Shown here: positions 37,505 through 48,040 of the stretch, one piece after another
Numbering within the stretch: the stretch's first letter is position 1
Layout: every line of letters starts with the position of its first letter
NCBI GenBank assembly: GCA_905221615.1
Contig: CAJNDT010005879.1
Location: 186,001 to 250,000 of the forward strand
From: Symbiodinium sp. CCMP2592
Taxonomy: Eukaryota > Sar > Dinophyceae > Suessiales > Symbiodiniaceae
Length of the DNA: 64,000 nucleotides
Direction of reading: 5' to 3'
Notes under the pieces: model-generated
What the model was told of the DNA's origin: nothing
The model's input: the letters and a program-made list of their open reading frames with translations, nothing else
Databases searched by the model: none
Translations under genes and position numbers: made by a program

Positions 37505-37708
37505 GCTGCGTTACATGTTGCAAGCTTTCGGGTTTGGAAGGAACAGGTCAGGATTCGGGCTTACGGCGGGCTGAAGCTTTCTGATGGAAACGCCACAATG
37601 CGCTGGCTTGTCGCTGCGTTGCATGTTGCAAGCTTTCGGGTTTGGAACTTGGAACAGGTCAGGATTCGGGCTTACGGCGGGCTGAAGCTTTCTGATGGAA
37701 ACGCCACA
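37497..37708 (+). repeat. tandem duplication, 101 and 104 bp copies
   Basis: Copies at 37497-37597 and 37605-37708, nearly identical except for one substitution (TTACAT/TTGCAT) and a 3-bp insertion (CTT) in the second. The first copy overlaps the last bases of the TSR exon. Confidence 0.85.
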
Positions 37709-38517
37709 GATGCTGGAACAACTCGGGTAAATACGGGATGCGGCCAAAAGGGTTAGCTCTACAGTTGCAAACGGAGCAAACCATTCCGAAGCACCTGGAA
37801 CTTTCCTTAGCAATGCTGGTGCCGCCCCGCAGCACTTTTTAGTGCGGTATTTTCTGCGATGAAGCAGCTTCCGCGATCTTTTCGAAGTCGCGAAGTTTGA
37901 ACGATTCACCATTCATGCAAAGAGGATATCGTGGGTCACCAAAGCACATCGCCGACTCAGGCGGCGTCCTCCCAATAACAAGGCAGTCGCAAAAGCGGAC
38001 ACGAGGGTGAACGGAGTGTCAACGGTCAACGAAAGCGCAGTCGTGCTTTTCTGGCCAGATGCAGAGTCACCTCGGTGGCTTGACATGCCTGGGATGCACA
38101 AGCAAAATGAGCAAAGCGGTTAGGGTTGGGGTTGATGCGAATCTGTGCACCAAATCCTTATCTTTGTCAGGTCCGTTCTTGTCGAGAAGGTGGGAGAAGG
38201 TGCTGACTGCGACGGACATTCTGAGGACCAGCTGATGGAAGGAGCGCATCTGCTCCTGCAACAACTGAAACGGCTCACCCGCAGGAGTCAGAGCCCTGCG
38301 CTCAACAAGGCCGGGATTGGGAGCCACAGGAGACCTGACAGGAACTTGCAAAGCAGCAGCGCTTTTCGCATCCTGGGAAATATAGGCACGGCCTCGCTAG
38401 CGTAACTGTGCAGGTTGCCCGCGGGACTGTGTCCTCCACGCCAGCGGCTTAGTAGAGGGGTGAGGGCCGTGAGGGTGCGTGTGCGAATTGCGGCGATCAT
38501 GGCGTCGTGGCGCGGCG

Positions 38518-38602
38518 TTGCTTCGAGGATTGGGAGCCGTGGTCCGACTGCTCCCACACCTGTGGGCCGCTTGGCAGACGGAAGCGGATCCGGCCGGGAC
38601 CT
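38518..38602 (+). CDS. TSR core exon
   Basis: Frame reading ARRCFEDWEPWSDCSHTCGP then LGRRKRIRPG. A normal WxxWxxC...CSHTCG core with a basic strand. A later frame at about 38800 (FGQGRTNRYEFRPLVG) looks like a TSR basic strand but is out of phase with an adjacent Cys-containing frame, next to the palindrome. Confidence 0.7.
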
Positions 38603-38724
38603 GAAGCTCTGTGATTCTGTGATCTGTCTGTCTGTCAGAGTCTGGCTGGGTTTGCTTGTGCCCGCTGTGCCGTCAGGGATGCCGAGTCGGAGATCGAAGG
38701 CGGCAGGCCGCCTTCCTTCTGACG

Positions 38725-38788
38725 TTCTCGGAGCATGTGGCTTGACTGTGTCACTAGAGTGACACAGTCAAGCCACATGCTCCAAGAA
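38725..38788. repeat. near-perfect 64-bp palindrome
   Basis: Left arm 38725-38755 and right arm 38758-38788 are reverse complements apart from one mismatch, with a 2-bp centre (AG). The inner 26 bp of each arm pair perfectly (GGAGCATGTGGCTTGACTGT... on the left). Confidence 0.9.
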
Positions 38789-39198
38789 TGGTTTGGCCAA
38801 GGTCGTACAAACCGCTACGAGTTTCGTCCGTTGGTGGGACTCGTTCAGGGTAGCGATTTGCAGACGATAACCTTCGATGGCAACCACACCCTCGTCAGAG
38901 CATCAGCGAATGCGAAGCGTTGAAACACTTAGTTACATGCATGGTTTTTGTGCGCAAAAAACATCATGCCAGCCTGGATTCCGGGCGACCAGTTCGGGGT
39001 TTTTCCGGTGGAACACGAACTTCCCAAACTGACAAATTCGAGCTTGTGGGTGCCGTGCCGCAGGCCTTGTAATGAGTCGAACGAGGAGTACGAGGCGGCA
39101 GATGAAGCGAGCCCAAGACATCCCAAGACCCGCAGTTTCCAGCCAAACTCTGAACCCCGGGCCCCGAGAGTGTTTGGTCTTCCAACCGCTTCTTTCGA

Positions 39199-39395
39199 GA
39201 GGCTTGCGGCCTTGAGGGTTGCCCTCGCAACTGCATCTGGGGTGATTGGGCCTGGGCCTCGCCGGAACCACGCCGAACATGATTCGGCCAGAAAAGCTTG
39301 TGCGCGGCCACGCCGAACATCCGATGTTTGTCCACAGCTCAGGGCGGCTGGAGCAATTGCACACAGAGCTGCGGCAAAGGCACAAGGGTTCACGC
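39199..39395 (+). CDS. TSR, third linker class
   Basis: Exon about 39199-39258: EACGLEGCPRNCIWGDWAWA. Exon from 39343 after CTCAG: GGWSNCTQSCGKGTRVHA. The linker is C-P-x-N-C-x-W-G-D-W; the core CTQSCGKG is a fucosylation-type site. Confidence 0.7.
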
Positions 39396-39615
39396 ACCAA
39401 GACGCAAGAGTCCTGTCCCGTTTGTTGGAGGTGTCCTTGAGAAGACATGTTAGCCTTGTGCAGTAGCTGCAGCACAGCATTATTCGGGATGCCAGGCATC
39501 GCATTCCGGAACAGGATCCAGCTTGTGGTGGTGGCACGCGGCATGTTCCACAAGGGCATTTCGGCCCACATCCTGAATGTGAGGTCAGCGATATACTTGA
39601 TGAAGCACTTGCCAG

Positions 39616-39972
39616 GCTGCCTATGGTGGAAACTGCGTAGGCAGTGCTACGCAGACAGAATACTGCAACGATGTGTGCGTGCCCAAGTGTAGGGAGACGA
39701 GCCGGTCACGGATCTCTTCTCGAACATCTCATCTCATCTGAAGCTGTCTCCGCATGCGGACGACGGACGACTCTGAGGCCTTGCCCTGAAGATTGCACCT
39801 GGCCCGGGGCTCGAAGTACACACGGCCAAGCCATTTTATGCATGCATATGCATGGTGTAGTCTCCCCTGAAGAAACTTGAAGAGTCGTGCTCCTTGTTCC
39901 TAGCCGCTCCTAGTCTGGAGGAACGACTGGGGCGAGTGGACGTCGTGCACGCAATCCTGTGGAGGAGATGTC
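39616..39972 (+). CDS. TSR tail, linker and next core
   Basis: Exon about 39616-39695: AAYGGNCVGSATQTEYCNDV then CVPKC (tail). Exon about 39750-39815: GRRTTLRPCPEDCTWPG (tail and linker). Exon about 39922-39972: NDWGEWTSCTQSCGGDV (core). Spacing is normal for the family, but the three pieces are not joined by firmly placed introns. Confidence 0.65.
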
Positions 39973-40154
39973 ACGGGGCTGCGGCCTCAGGAAGGTCGTC
40001 GAGCACTCGCTCGAGCACGTTGATGCCCAGCTTGCTGAACACTTCGGCGGTTTGCCACTCAGGACAAAGTCGCGGCTTCGCACGAAGTCAGGGCCATTTA
40101 CTGCTGGGCAGGCCGGGAGTTGCTGCCGTGTTTGGTGCGGTGTTCCGTGCGAAG

Positions 40155-40460
40155 TGAAAGTTCTACCACGAATGCTTTTGGACGAGGAGTGTGTCGGCTT
40201 CCCGACTGAAACGGCCGCGTGCAATGCACCTGGCGGTTGCTCGGTCAATTGCACCTGGGAGGCCGGGTTCAGCCGCGGAGGGGCCGTCTTGTAGGTGCAC
40301 AGGAAGTCAGTGTCACAGGACTGGAACGAGTGGACGGCTTGCTCCAGGACCTTCAGGTTGCTTCCTCATGCCAACAGCCCACCTTGCACTGCCTTCTCAG
40401 GACCTGCAGCAAGGGCACACGAACTCGACTCCGCTTCGTGGACACGGAGGCGCAGTAGCC
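40155..40460 (+). CDS. last TSR of the second group
   Basis: Tail and linker about 40165-40265: DEECVGFPTETAACNAPGG then CSVNCTWEAG. Core exon from 40319 after CACAG: DWNEWTACSR. Intron 40348-40400 (53 nt) begins GA and ends CAG, with the word AGGACCT at both boundaries. The frame resumes TCSKGTRTRLRFVDTEAQ, and a TAG follows at 40461-40463. Confidence 0.7.
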
Positions 40461-40744
40461 AGCATGTCCGCTAGGGCGGGTTCACAGAGTACAGCGTTTG
40501 TGCCAGCTTGGTCCGATGCTTTTTGTATGGCTTCGCAAAGTTTCACTGCAGCCGACCGAACCTGGCCCACAAGACTGAGACTAGCAGAAGGCATGTTGTA
40601 GCCGAAGTTTCAGATCTTTCCCTGCATGGTCCCCTCCACACCAGCCATGTCGGGTACGTTCGGCCTGGCTTCCCGAGCTCGACGCGAGGAGGCATTGCTT
40701 GCATTGCTTTTAGGCCTCTTCAACAGGCTGCAACTCATTGCCAG

Positions 40745-43312
40745 GAGGGCCTGCGTATGTGCACTTCGATTCTCAACAACTGCGGACGGAATTCTGATTG
40801 GCAGCAAGCGCTGTGGCTGCTGGAGGCTTCTTGGCGCTGCTACAATTTCTTGCAAGTCTGGCACTGCGTGCGCAGGAGATGCCGCTCCATGAACTGCGCC
40901 GCAATGCCTTCAGCGCCTTGTCTTTCCGTTTGGGTTTGCTCCGAGCATGAAACCCCGAATCCGAAACGCACGCCTTGCACTGCAGCGCTGCAGATGCTGC
41001 TCCTTCATACAGAGCCGAGGCTGCAGCTCCTCCATCTCGAGCTGCGCGCGAGCGCAGCGGTGGCCCTGGTGATTCTCGGAACGCAACAGCACCAGCCTGG
41101 TGGTGGCCGAGTGGTACTAGTAGGAAAAAAACGCAGAGAGTCCATCGCGGCCCCTGGATTGGACGAGGTCTGGAGCAACTCCAGCAGATGCGGTGTCTCG
41201 GTTTGGAAAGAGCGCGACTTCACTGGCTCAGTGGCTCACTGGCTGGTTGCTCTGAGGCAGGCTTCTCAGCGTCTGGATGATGTCAGCCTCGGCGCAGCTC
41301 TGCGTGGATGCCGCGGTGCCTGGCCAACGGCGCTGGTATTGCTGGCAGGCACTGACAGGCCATGTCCGGGCTGCGAGGTTGAAACCCCAACCTGCACAAC
41401 CAGCTTTCAGGTCATCCCCCGAATGTGGTGGGCTACAACGCGGCCAGGGACCAAGTTGGCAACTGCAGTTGGTATACGTCCTTCCGTCATTCACGCTTTG
41501 CAGTTTCTGTGTTGTGTCTTCACGTGTGGAGGCAATGACGGCGTGCGGGGTTTGCAGCCAATGGCAGATAGCCTTTGGTATTCTGGAATGGATGAAGCGC
41601 CGGTCTGTCCAGGCCGATCTTTGGAGCCCCGTGGCCTTTCGTTTACGTGAGATTTTTGCAGTAGGGAGGGGGAAGCTTATAAGTGTTGTCCTCGTTGTGG
41701 CCGACACCTCAGAGCTTCGACGGCTCAGCTTCCAGGCTACAATGCCTTGATCAATGCTGTTGAAGTGGCCGCGAGTTGGGAGTTGGCGCTGCAGCTGCTG
41801 GAAGAGGCCAGAAGGATTCCTCTTTGCCTTTCTTGGGGTTTCCGATCGGGTCGAGCTGTTCATCTGCGGAGCGTCACCGGCAGCTTTCGACCGCAGGCTC
41901 GGCAGCTCCAGCTTGCACCGGATTCCTACTCCTTTGGTTCCTGCATCAGCGCCTGCGAAGCTAGTGGAGAGTGGCAGGTGGCTCCTTGGCTCCTGGTCGG
42001 GCCATCACTGTCGTGCTTTTCTCCTTCCTTTTTTGAGCACGGAAATGTTCCTCTGCCTCTTGGTGGCTGTGAATCGATCCAAGGCACTGCACTTGCTCGC
42101 GCAGATGGAGCTGCAAGGCAGAGGGTTAAGTTACTGTAAGTGGTTTTAAATGGTCTTAGGGTGTGGGACGGTCTTCTTCGATGTAGACATAGCCTTTCTT
42201 CTTGGGAGGCCTACTTGAGTCGATACCCTCCAATGCGGCGATCAGTGTCTGTGCCACAGGCCTGGGAGTGTTACCGACAGAGCTGGTGGTTCGTCTGTTT
42301 GTCGACGTCGAAGTTGTCCCTCCAACCGGGCTTGGGTTGCTTGATTCCTTCCTTCGCATACTGCATACTGCGGGAGCATCTGCAGTTCCATCTTGAAGCG
42401 ATTGTGTCCGGGTAGCAGCGGGTAGCATGCGATCAGTCAAGAGCTTAGTTGCCATCAGGTCATCAATGGCAGCATGCCGTAGCGGTGCTGCAAGACATGT
42501 GTAAGAAAAGGATGCAGCTGCTTGGCTGGAACAGCTTGTAATTTGCAGCCGCTGTTTCGGCGGTTATTCTGCTGACTTCGACTACGAAACCTGGGCACCG
42601 GGAACAGGGAAGATCAGCAGCGTGAACGACAGCCGCAGTTTATTGGATAAGTGCCGCAGAGAGGTCTTCTCAATCCACCCAGGATCGACATCATTGGTGT
42701 CAATGCAGCTATCAGCGCCTGTGCGCGCAGCTGCTAGAATGCACTCAAGCTTTTTGGGCCTTCGTGGTCGTGTTGCCCACGTAATCGGGAACCAGGTGCA
42801 CGATGGGAGGAAGCTCTGTCTCTCTTGCGCTCCGTGTATGCCCTGCAACTCCAATGCACAGTGGTCAGTGACCTGTCATAAAATGGATTAGCACAGCATA
42901 CAGCAGCGTCACCACATGACTCCATAAAAGCGTCGAGCTGAGGTTGCAATGCAGCCACAACCGCATGCGAGAAGAGCGGCGAGTGGCAGCTCGCCTTGGC
43001 TTTGCTCCAGGAGATGCCGGGGGCCCAGCGAGTGAAAGCTCCAATCCCGGGGGTCCCTTCCGCTCCGTCGCAGGCAGCAAAGGCTGATGGAGTCAACGGT
43101 GATCAGCTTTGGCGCAGTCTCTCGGCCTTTCGCTGACGTGCCGTGATTCGTCGGAAGAAAGCCGGCACGGCTCCGAGGCCATCAGCGCCTGCCAGAAGGG
43201 GTCGCAATGGGATGCTGCCCTGGCCCTCCTCGGTCGCATTGGGGAGGTCAAGCTGCAAGCCAACGAGATTTGCTTTTGTGCTGCGATGACAGCTTGCGCA
43301 GCAGCTTGGCAT
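40745..43312 (+). CDS. pentatricopeptide repeat (PPR) protein, multi-exon
   Basis: Successive helical-pair repeats of the dinoflagellate PPR type: CTSILNNCGRNSDWQQALWL (40759); SLGAALRGCRGAWPTALVLL (about 41285); AMTACGVCSQWQIAFGILEW (about 41533); YNALINAVEVAASWELALQL (41734); SFGSCISACEASGEWQ with ALHLLAQMEL (41934, 42080); NAAISACARSC (about 42697); NAATTACEKSGEWQLALALL (42948); and VISFGA joined over GT-AG intron 43118-43177 to AISACQKGSQWDAALALLGR. PPR proteins bind single-stranded RNA, usually in organelles, for editing, cleavage or stabilisation. No targeting sequence identified. Several repeats are interrupted by introns, at least one with GC at its 5' end (near 41440). Some frames are damaged, so decay cannot be excluded. 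Confidence 0.75.
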
Positions 43313-44150
43313 ATTTTTTGGTTGATTTTTGCGGATGAAAGTTGATTGTATCTGAGTTTCGTTTTGTGTTTGATGTTTTATGTTTAGGGTTCTGGGATTC
43401 GTTTTCCTTGCGCGGGGCTTCAGGTCCTCTCGGCTTTGTGTTTTTTTCAGGGCTTCCATGGCTTCTTGGCTTCACGGATTCTTTGGCTTCATGGCTGTTC
43501 GACAGGGCCTTGCAAGGCCGTGCAAGGCTTCGCAGCTGCAACGGCTTTCAAGCTTGAAGCCGGGAAGAGTTTTCCGGAGTGTTCTGAGGGTGGCTTCCAA
43601 AGGACTGGTGGGCGAGAGGCATGTGGCATGTGCCATCTTACAATGTTGAGTAGAATGAGTTGACTGGATGCTGGAGATGCTCCGATGCATGGCGACACCA
43701 GAACGTCGCCTTATTGGGACTTGGTAGAAGGTCTTGAAATGTCTAAACGGGTTTCCAACATGTTTCCACGTGAGAGCGGGTTGGATGGTCATCCAAATCT
43801 TCAAACAAGGCTTCAATGAAGACATGATCCAGCGGCTTCAAAAGGCCAAGAAGGTTTTCAATCGGTTGTAGGATGCTGTCTTAGGCCGAATCGTCACAGC
43901 GTTTCAGGAAGATTTTACATGGGGCTTTGCAAGGCCATGGGACTGCAAAACTCCCAAGCACTTTTTGCAGCCTGAGAGATGTTTTGGCAGGCAGTGTGGC
44001 CGTTCCTTTTGCATTGCATGTTTCGGTGGCAACCTGAGGCTGCTGGCCAGTGGAGGAGGAGCATGGACATCATTGATGCGATGCTAGACGCAGGCACTTG
44101 CGTGTGATCGTTGCATATACACCAGACAAAAATGCGTCGAATGGCAGGCA
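43313..44150. other. intergenic or intronic, no gene seen
   Basis: T-rich near 43320-43480 with TTTAGGGTTC at about 43382. No domain. Confidence 0.4.
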
Positions 44151-44164
44151 TTGATGGTTTCCAT

Positions 44165-45950
44165 GGTGCTGATTATGATCACACCTTTCAGGCGATCCTG
44201 ATGATATTCCCGAAGAAACCCGACGGTCAAAAACCATTACCTGCACGACAGGCTGGAAGTTCTGTCGACTGCTTCAAGCACTCCGTCTTGACGATGCTGC
44301 TTCAAAGTTTGTCTTCAGTTGAAGCGCCGTTCACCTATGTTGCTGCCCAGCAGCAACGAATGTAGATTTTTCATGCCGGGACATATGTTGTCCGGACGGA
44401 ACGGGCAGTTTGTGGATGTTTGTGGCAGCTGAGGATACACATGGAGGATGGGGCTTGTACAACTTGACCCACGGTTCTGACACGTACCACAACTCTCAGT
44501 TTGGTGTTGCGCAGCTACTTGTCGAAGCTGTGTGAGCAGCGTCGCTGATGCTGTGTGAGCAGTGTGGTTCGATTGGTGTCGTAGTGCTGTTGTTCAATCG
44601 TCAGTCACTGTCCCAGCCTTCGTCATCTTTGTCATGGCAGCTGGAGTTCGATGTTGCAGTGACGTCGGAAGGCTGTTACAAGAGCATGCATGAACAGCAA
44701 ACTCCTGCCATTGTTTTGGGGGGAACTGTTGTCTTGTACACAGCCCACAAACCATGCTTAACCGCAGCAGACGGAATGGTGGGCTATCCTCACGTCTCGG
44801 TTGCCTCACTTCAGGCTGGATACAGCTGAGCAGCTCCATCCGACAATCCAGGTGGAAGAAACCGGGCTTTGGGCTGGTGTCGGGGTGCAAGCTGATGCAG
44901 TCCATGGGGTACTCGCGGTGCCCTCCTGCAGGCTTATCTCGAGAATTCGCACAGGCTCCGCAGCGCGGGCATAGGCTCCCAGTTGCTTGGTTTCCATTCT
45001 GGTCCGACGAACAGTGGACTCGAGCCTCGCACTTGGGGAGCCGTTGCGGCCTTTCAGGCTCTACCTGGGCTCGCCCTTGCTGGCGCAGCAGTGGTTGCGC
45101 CCCCAGGCCGGGTCGGCCACCGAGAGGCTCGAGGCTCCCAGGCTCCCGCTCCCCTTCCAGGATCGAGCCATCGTTTTGGAGATGGCTCCCAACGTGCATG
45201 CTAAGCTTCTTCAGCACCAGAAGATGCTTGATCCCACCGGCGTGTCAAATGCCGAAGTCCTCCGAGCCAACTCCTACTGGTGGCTCCTTCCTGAGGATGC
45301 GTTTTTTCTTATCACAAACGGTTTTCGCAGCACGATCCCCTGGTCAAAGCTGGCAAGGTTGCTGCGGGCTGCCGGGCCCGAGACTTTCAGCCAAAGGGGG
45401 TTGGTCCTGATGGATCCACCGTACGAGCCGTACCAGTCCTTCATGGCATGGAACCTCCACGTGCTGCAGTTCTTGGAATCCAAGTGGCCCAGTGCCTGTG
45501 TCACATGCCCAGTGACCACGCAAACTCGCAATGCCATGCCAATGCCATGCCTTGCCGCCTTGCCCGGAAGCACCTGGTCAGGTGGCCGTGTGGTATCCCT
45601 GCCTCGACGGACCGCAGCTTCGAAACCTCTACCAGGGCCTCAATGGTCTCGGGATGCGCCACGTCCTGGTGGTGGAGTTTGGGTGCCTTTCCCGATTCCG
45701 TCTCTTGTTCTTGCACTTCCCTCGCACAGAGATGAGACGAAGGTTCCGAGACTCAGCGGCCGACTCGCTCCAAAATTCAGGCCCGGCATTTCACGTCCGA
45801 CTTATGGCTCCTTGATCCGCCGTGGCTGCGACGAGAGAACTGAGAGCTCCGGCTGCTGTCGTTTGCGGGAGGTTTTCTCATCCAGAACCCTCCCGAGCGC
45901 GCGGTCGAGCACCTGCGGGAGTTGCTTCCAGCACTGGGTGCTTGGGCACC
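44165..45950 (+). CDS. rlmJ: RlmJ-like 23S rRNA adenine-N6 methyltransferase, split by introns
   Basis: The bacterial RlmJ family methylates A2030 of 23S rRNA using S-adenosylmethionine. The full family order can be read. N-terminus YDHTFQ (to 44191) joined over GC-AG intron 44192-44251 to AGSSVDCFKHSVLTMLLQSL, FTYV (to about 44341), matching the family's YxHxFHAGNxADxxKH start. SAM-site region 44429-44529 (DTHGGWGLYNL). LYLGSPLLAQQWLRPQ from 45058. GC-AG intron 45107-45160. DRAIVLEMAPNVHAKLL. Catalytic RGLVLMDPPYEPYQSF. GC-AG intron 45494-45581. VAVWYPCLDGPQLRNLYQGL. C-terminal GGFLIQNPPERAVEHL (about 45860). A GT-AG intron of 51 nt after NSY (near 45282) is also likely. The bacterial origin is old enough to have gained introns. 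It may target plastid or mitochondrial rRNA. The exon carrying the conserved segment between the SAM site and LYLGSP is not located. Confidence 0.75.
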
Positions 45951-46629
45951 ACTAGCTATGCTGTCTGTATGCAGACTGCAGCCTGTTTGCCAAAACGTCC
46001 AGCTTGAAACAGGGCGGGCGATGGGAGCTTCAGCTGCTTGGCTCGCAGTGGTTCCAGAAGCTATGTCTTTGGTTGAGAACACATCTGCCCATGGAGCAAG
46101 GCTACCATCCGTGCACGAATCTTCTGGGCGAAAGACTGGGTGGCCGAAAAAGTAAGCTGCGCTGCGTCCTGTTGCCAAGATGCTGCACTGGTTTCTATCC
46201 TCCTGTGAGAGACAGCATGTGCGACTGTGATCACCTGGTGGATGGAGCCCAGAAGCCCTGGTCAGGCCTATGGCCCCTTGGGTCTCAATTGCACCGGGGA
46301 GCCATCGGAAGAGGACCTCCGCCCGACCTCATGCTTCTGTCGAGCCAGTGCTTTGGTTTATCTTCGGTCCGTAGTCCTGACTCACCATAAGTCTTGCCAG
46401 TTGTGTTCTGACGAAGTACTCCAGCTAGGGTTTGCTCACAACACGTGAAAGCTCTCATGAGAACAGCGGGCCATCGACTCACGTAAAACTTTGAATTGCA
46501 AAAACAAACTCGTCAGCCTTTCAGAAACTGGTTGGGTTGTAAGGGGGGTTGTCTGGACTTGCATTCCGCCAGGAACTTTGCGACACAGAGCTGCCTTGCC
46601 CAATCGCAGCTTTGGGGCACTGGAGCTAG
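45951..46629. other. no recognised gene
   Basis: A frame at 46227-46345 (NCTGEPSEEDLRPTSCFC) could be an exon of the next gene, but no domain is visible. Confidence 0.3.
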
Positions 46630-47060
46630 AGATGCAGAGAGCAAGAAATCCCAGAAACCGAGGATTGCCAGTTCGAGGACTGGAGCGACTGGGGCAAATG
46701 CCAGCTCCAGCCCTGTGGCCCCGCGCCAGGCTTAGCCTCCCAAATCCCACCGTCACCTCTGACGAGACGAGATGGCACTGGCCCTGGCCTAGGCCCAGCG
46801 CCTGCGCAGCCGCGAGAAGGGCTCGGCGCAGTTCGGCTCCGGCCTCAAATCTCTTCCTGAAGACCCACCTGATCTTCTTAGTCTGAGGTGGCGCACCATG
46901 CAAAGGCAATCTCAGCGAGGTGGAGGATTGGGATCGGGACATGCTTGGCACGTGTGGGTGTAATGTTGCATTCCATTTCGTAATCTCCAGCAGGACTGCG
47001 AGATCCCCGGAGCGCCGCCTGTGCCTCCCTGCAATGTGACCGTCCCCTTCTCTCCCGAAC
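46630..47060 (+). CDS. TSR of an alanine-rich protein
   Basis: Exon about 46630-46727: REQEIPETEDCQFEDWSDWG then KCQLQPCGP. Exon about 46797-46850: QRLRSREKGSAQFGSGLK (basic strand). Exon 46887-about 46935: GGAPCKGNLSEVED (tail). Exon from about 46994: DCEIPGAPPVPPCNVTVPF. Together these make one complete TSR whose second Cys pair is CQLQPCGP. It is followed in the same direction by the alanine-rich region, so both probably belong to one protein. Confidence 0.65.
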
Positions 47061-47305
47061 TTTTGCAGCAAGATGTGGCCGGACGGGATCTTTTGCGCTG
47101 TTTCATTTCGTGCTCTGAGGAAAACAACCAAACCTCGGAGCCGGAGGGAGACGAATCCACGGCTCCTTGGTACATTTATGTACATGTCAGTACAGCAAAC
47201 AAGAGACGTGGCTCCGGAGCTTCGGCACGCCACCAGTACTGTAGGTGACGAACCCACCTGCCGGATCGGCGGAGGCGCCGTGGGGATCAGCAGTTCAAGT
47301 CTCTG

Positions 47306-48040
47306 ACGTTCTCTGGCAGAAGTGACCGCGGGCCCTTCCAGGTGAATCCGCCGAAGCCTCCTCTGGAGGCAGCAGCCGTCGCCGCGAAGGAAGCGGCGCA
47401 GCAGAACGCCACGCCTGACGAGCAGGCGCTTTCGCAATCGCAAATGTCGGAGGTGATGCGCGTTGCGTGACAGAGTCAGGCGGCCGCAGCAGGGCAGGCG
47501 GCAGCTGCAGCGCCCGGGGGCAACCCGACCGTGGCAGCTGAGGCAGCACAAAAAGCTGCCGAGGCAGCAGGCGAGAGCCCCACGAAGCAGGTCGAGATGG
47601 CAGTTCAGGCAGCGGCCAGCGCCGCTGCTCGTTCCAGTGGAGGCAATGCCACCAAGGCGAGCACAGCAGCTGCCAAAGCAGCCACGAAGGTGGCGGCCGC
47701 ATCAAATCTCACAAAAGCCGAGGAAGCCGTAATCGTTGCAAGCGCTGCGCGGGAGTCTGCCTCAGAGTCGGGCGCGGATGTGGAATCCGTGGGCAAAGCA
47801 GCTGCTGCATCGGCGAAGGCAGAGGGTGCAACACCCGAAGAGCAAGCGGCAGCCGCAGCTGTTGCCGCATCGGATGCGGCGAAGAAGCAGGGCGCCAATG
47901 CAACGCAGGCTGCCGAAGTCGCCATTGCTGCAGAATCGCGGCAGCAATCGGCCATGTCAGACTGCCGTGCATGTTGCAGGGCTCTGAGTCCAATCAGCGT
48001 ATCCGAGGCCAAAGCCGCTGGAGCCACGCCGCAGGACTGA
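47306..48040 (+). CDS. alanine-rich repeat domain with an in-frame TGA
   Basis: One frame runs from about 47306 (NPPKPPLEAAAVAAKEAAQQ) to a stop at 48038-48040, interrupted only by TGA at 47468-47470. After it: QSQAAAAGQAAAAAPGGNPT, then about 150 residues of irregular repeats of roughly 20 residues with Ala-rich helices separated by turns such as GESPTKQ, GGNATKA, SNLTKAE, GADVES, GATPEEQ and GANATQA. Sequons (NAT, NLT) suit a secreted or surface protein. A 27-nt removal (47453-47479, GTGATG...TCAG) would delete the TGA in frame, but that is very short for an intron. A further fragment LQQEQASAASVAYTRAGGND (about 48172-48258) may be the next exon. Likely the C-terminal domain of the TSR protein just upstream. 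Confidence 0.65.
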
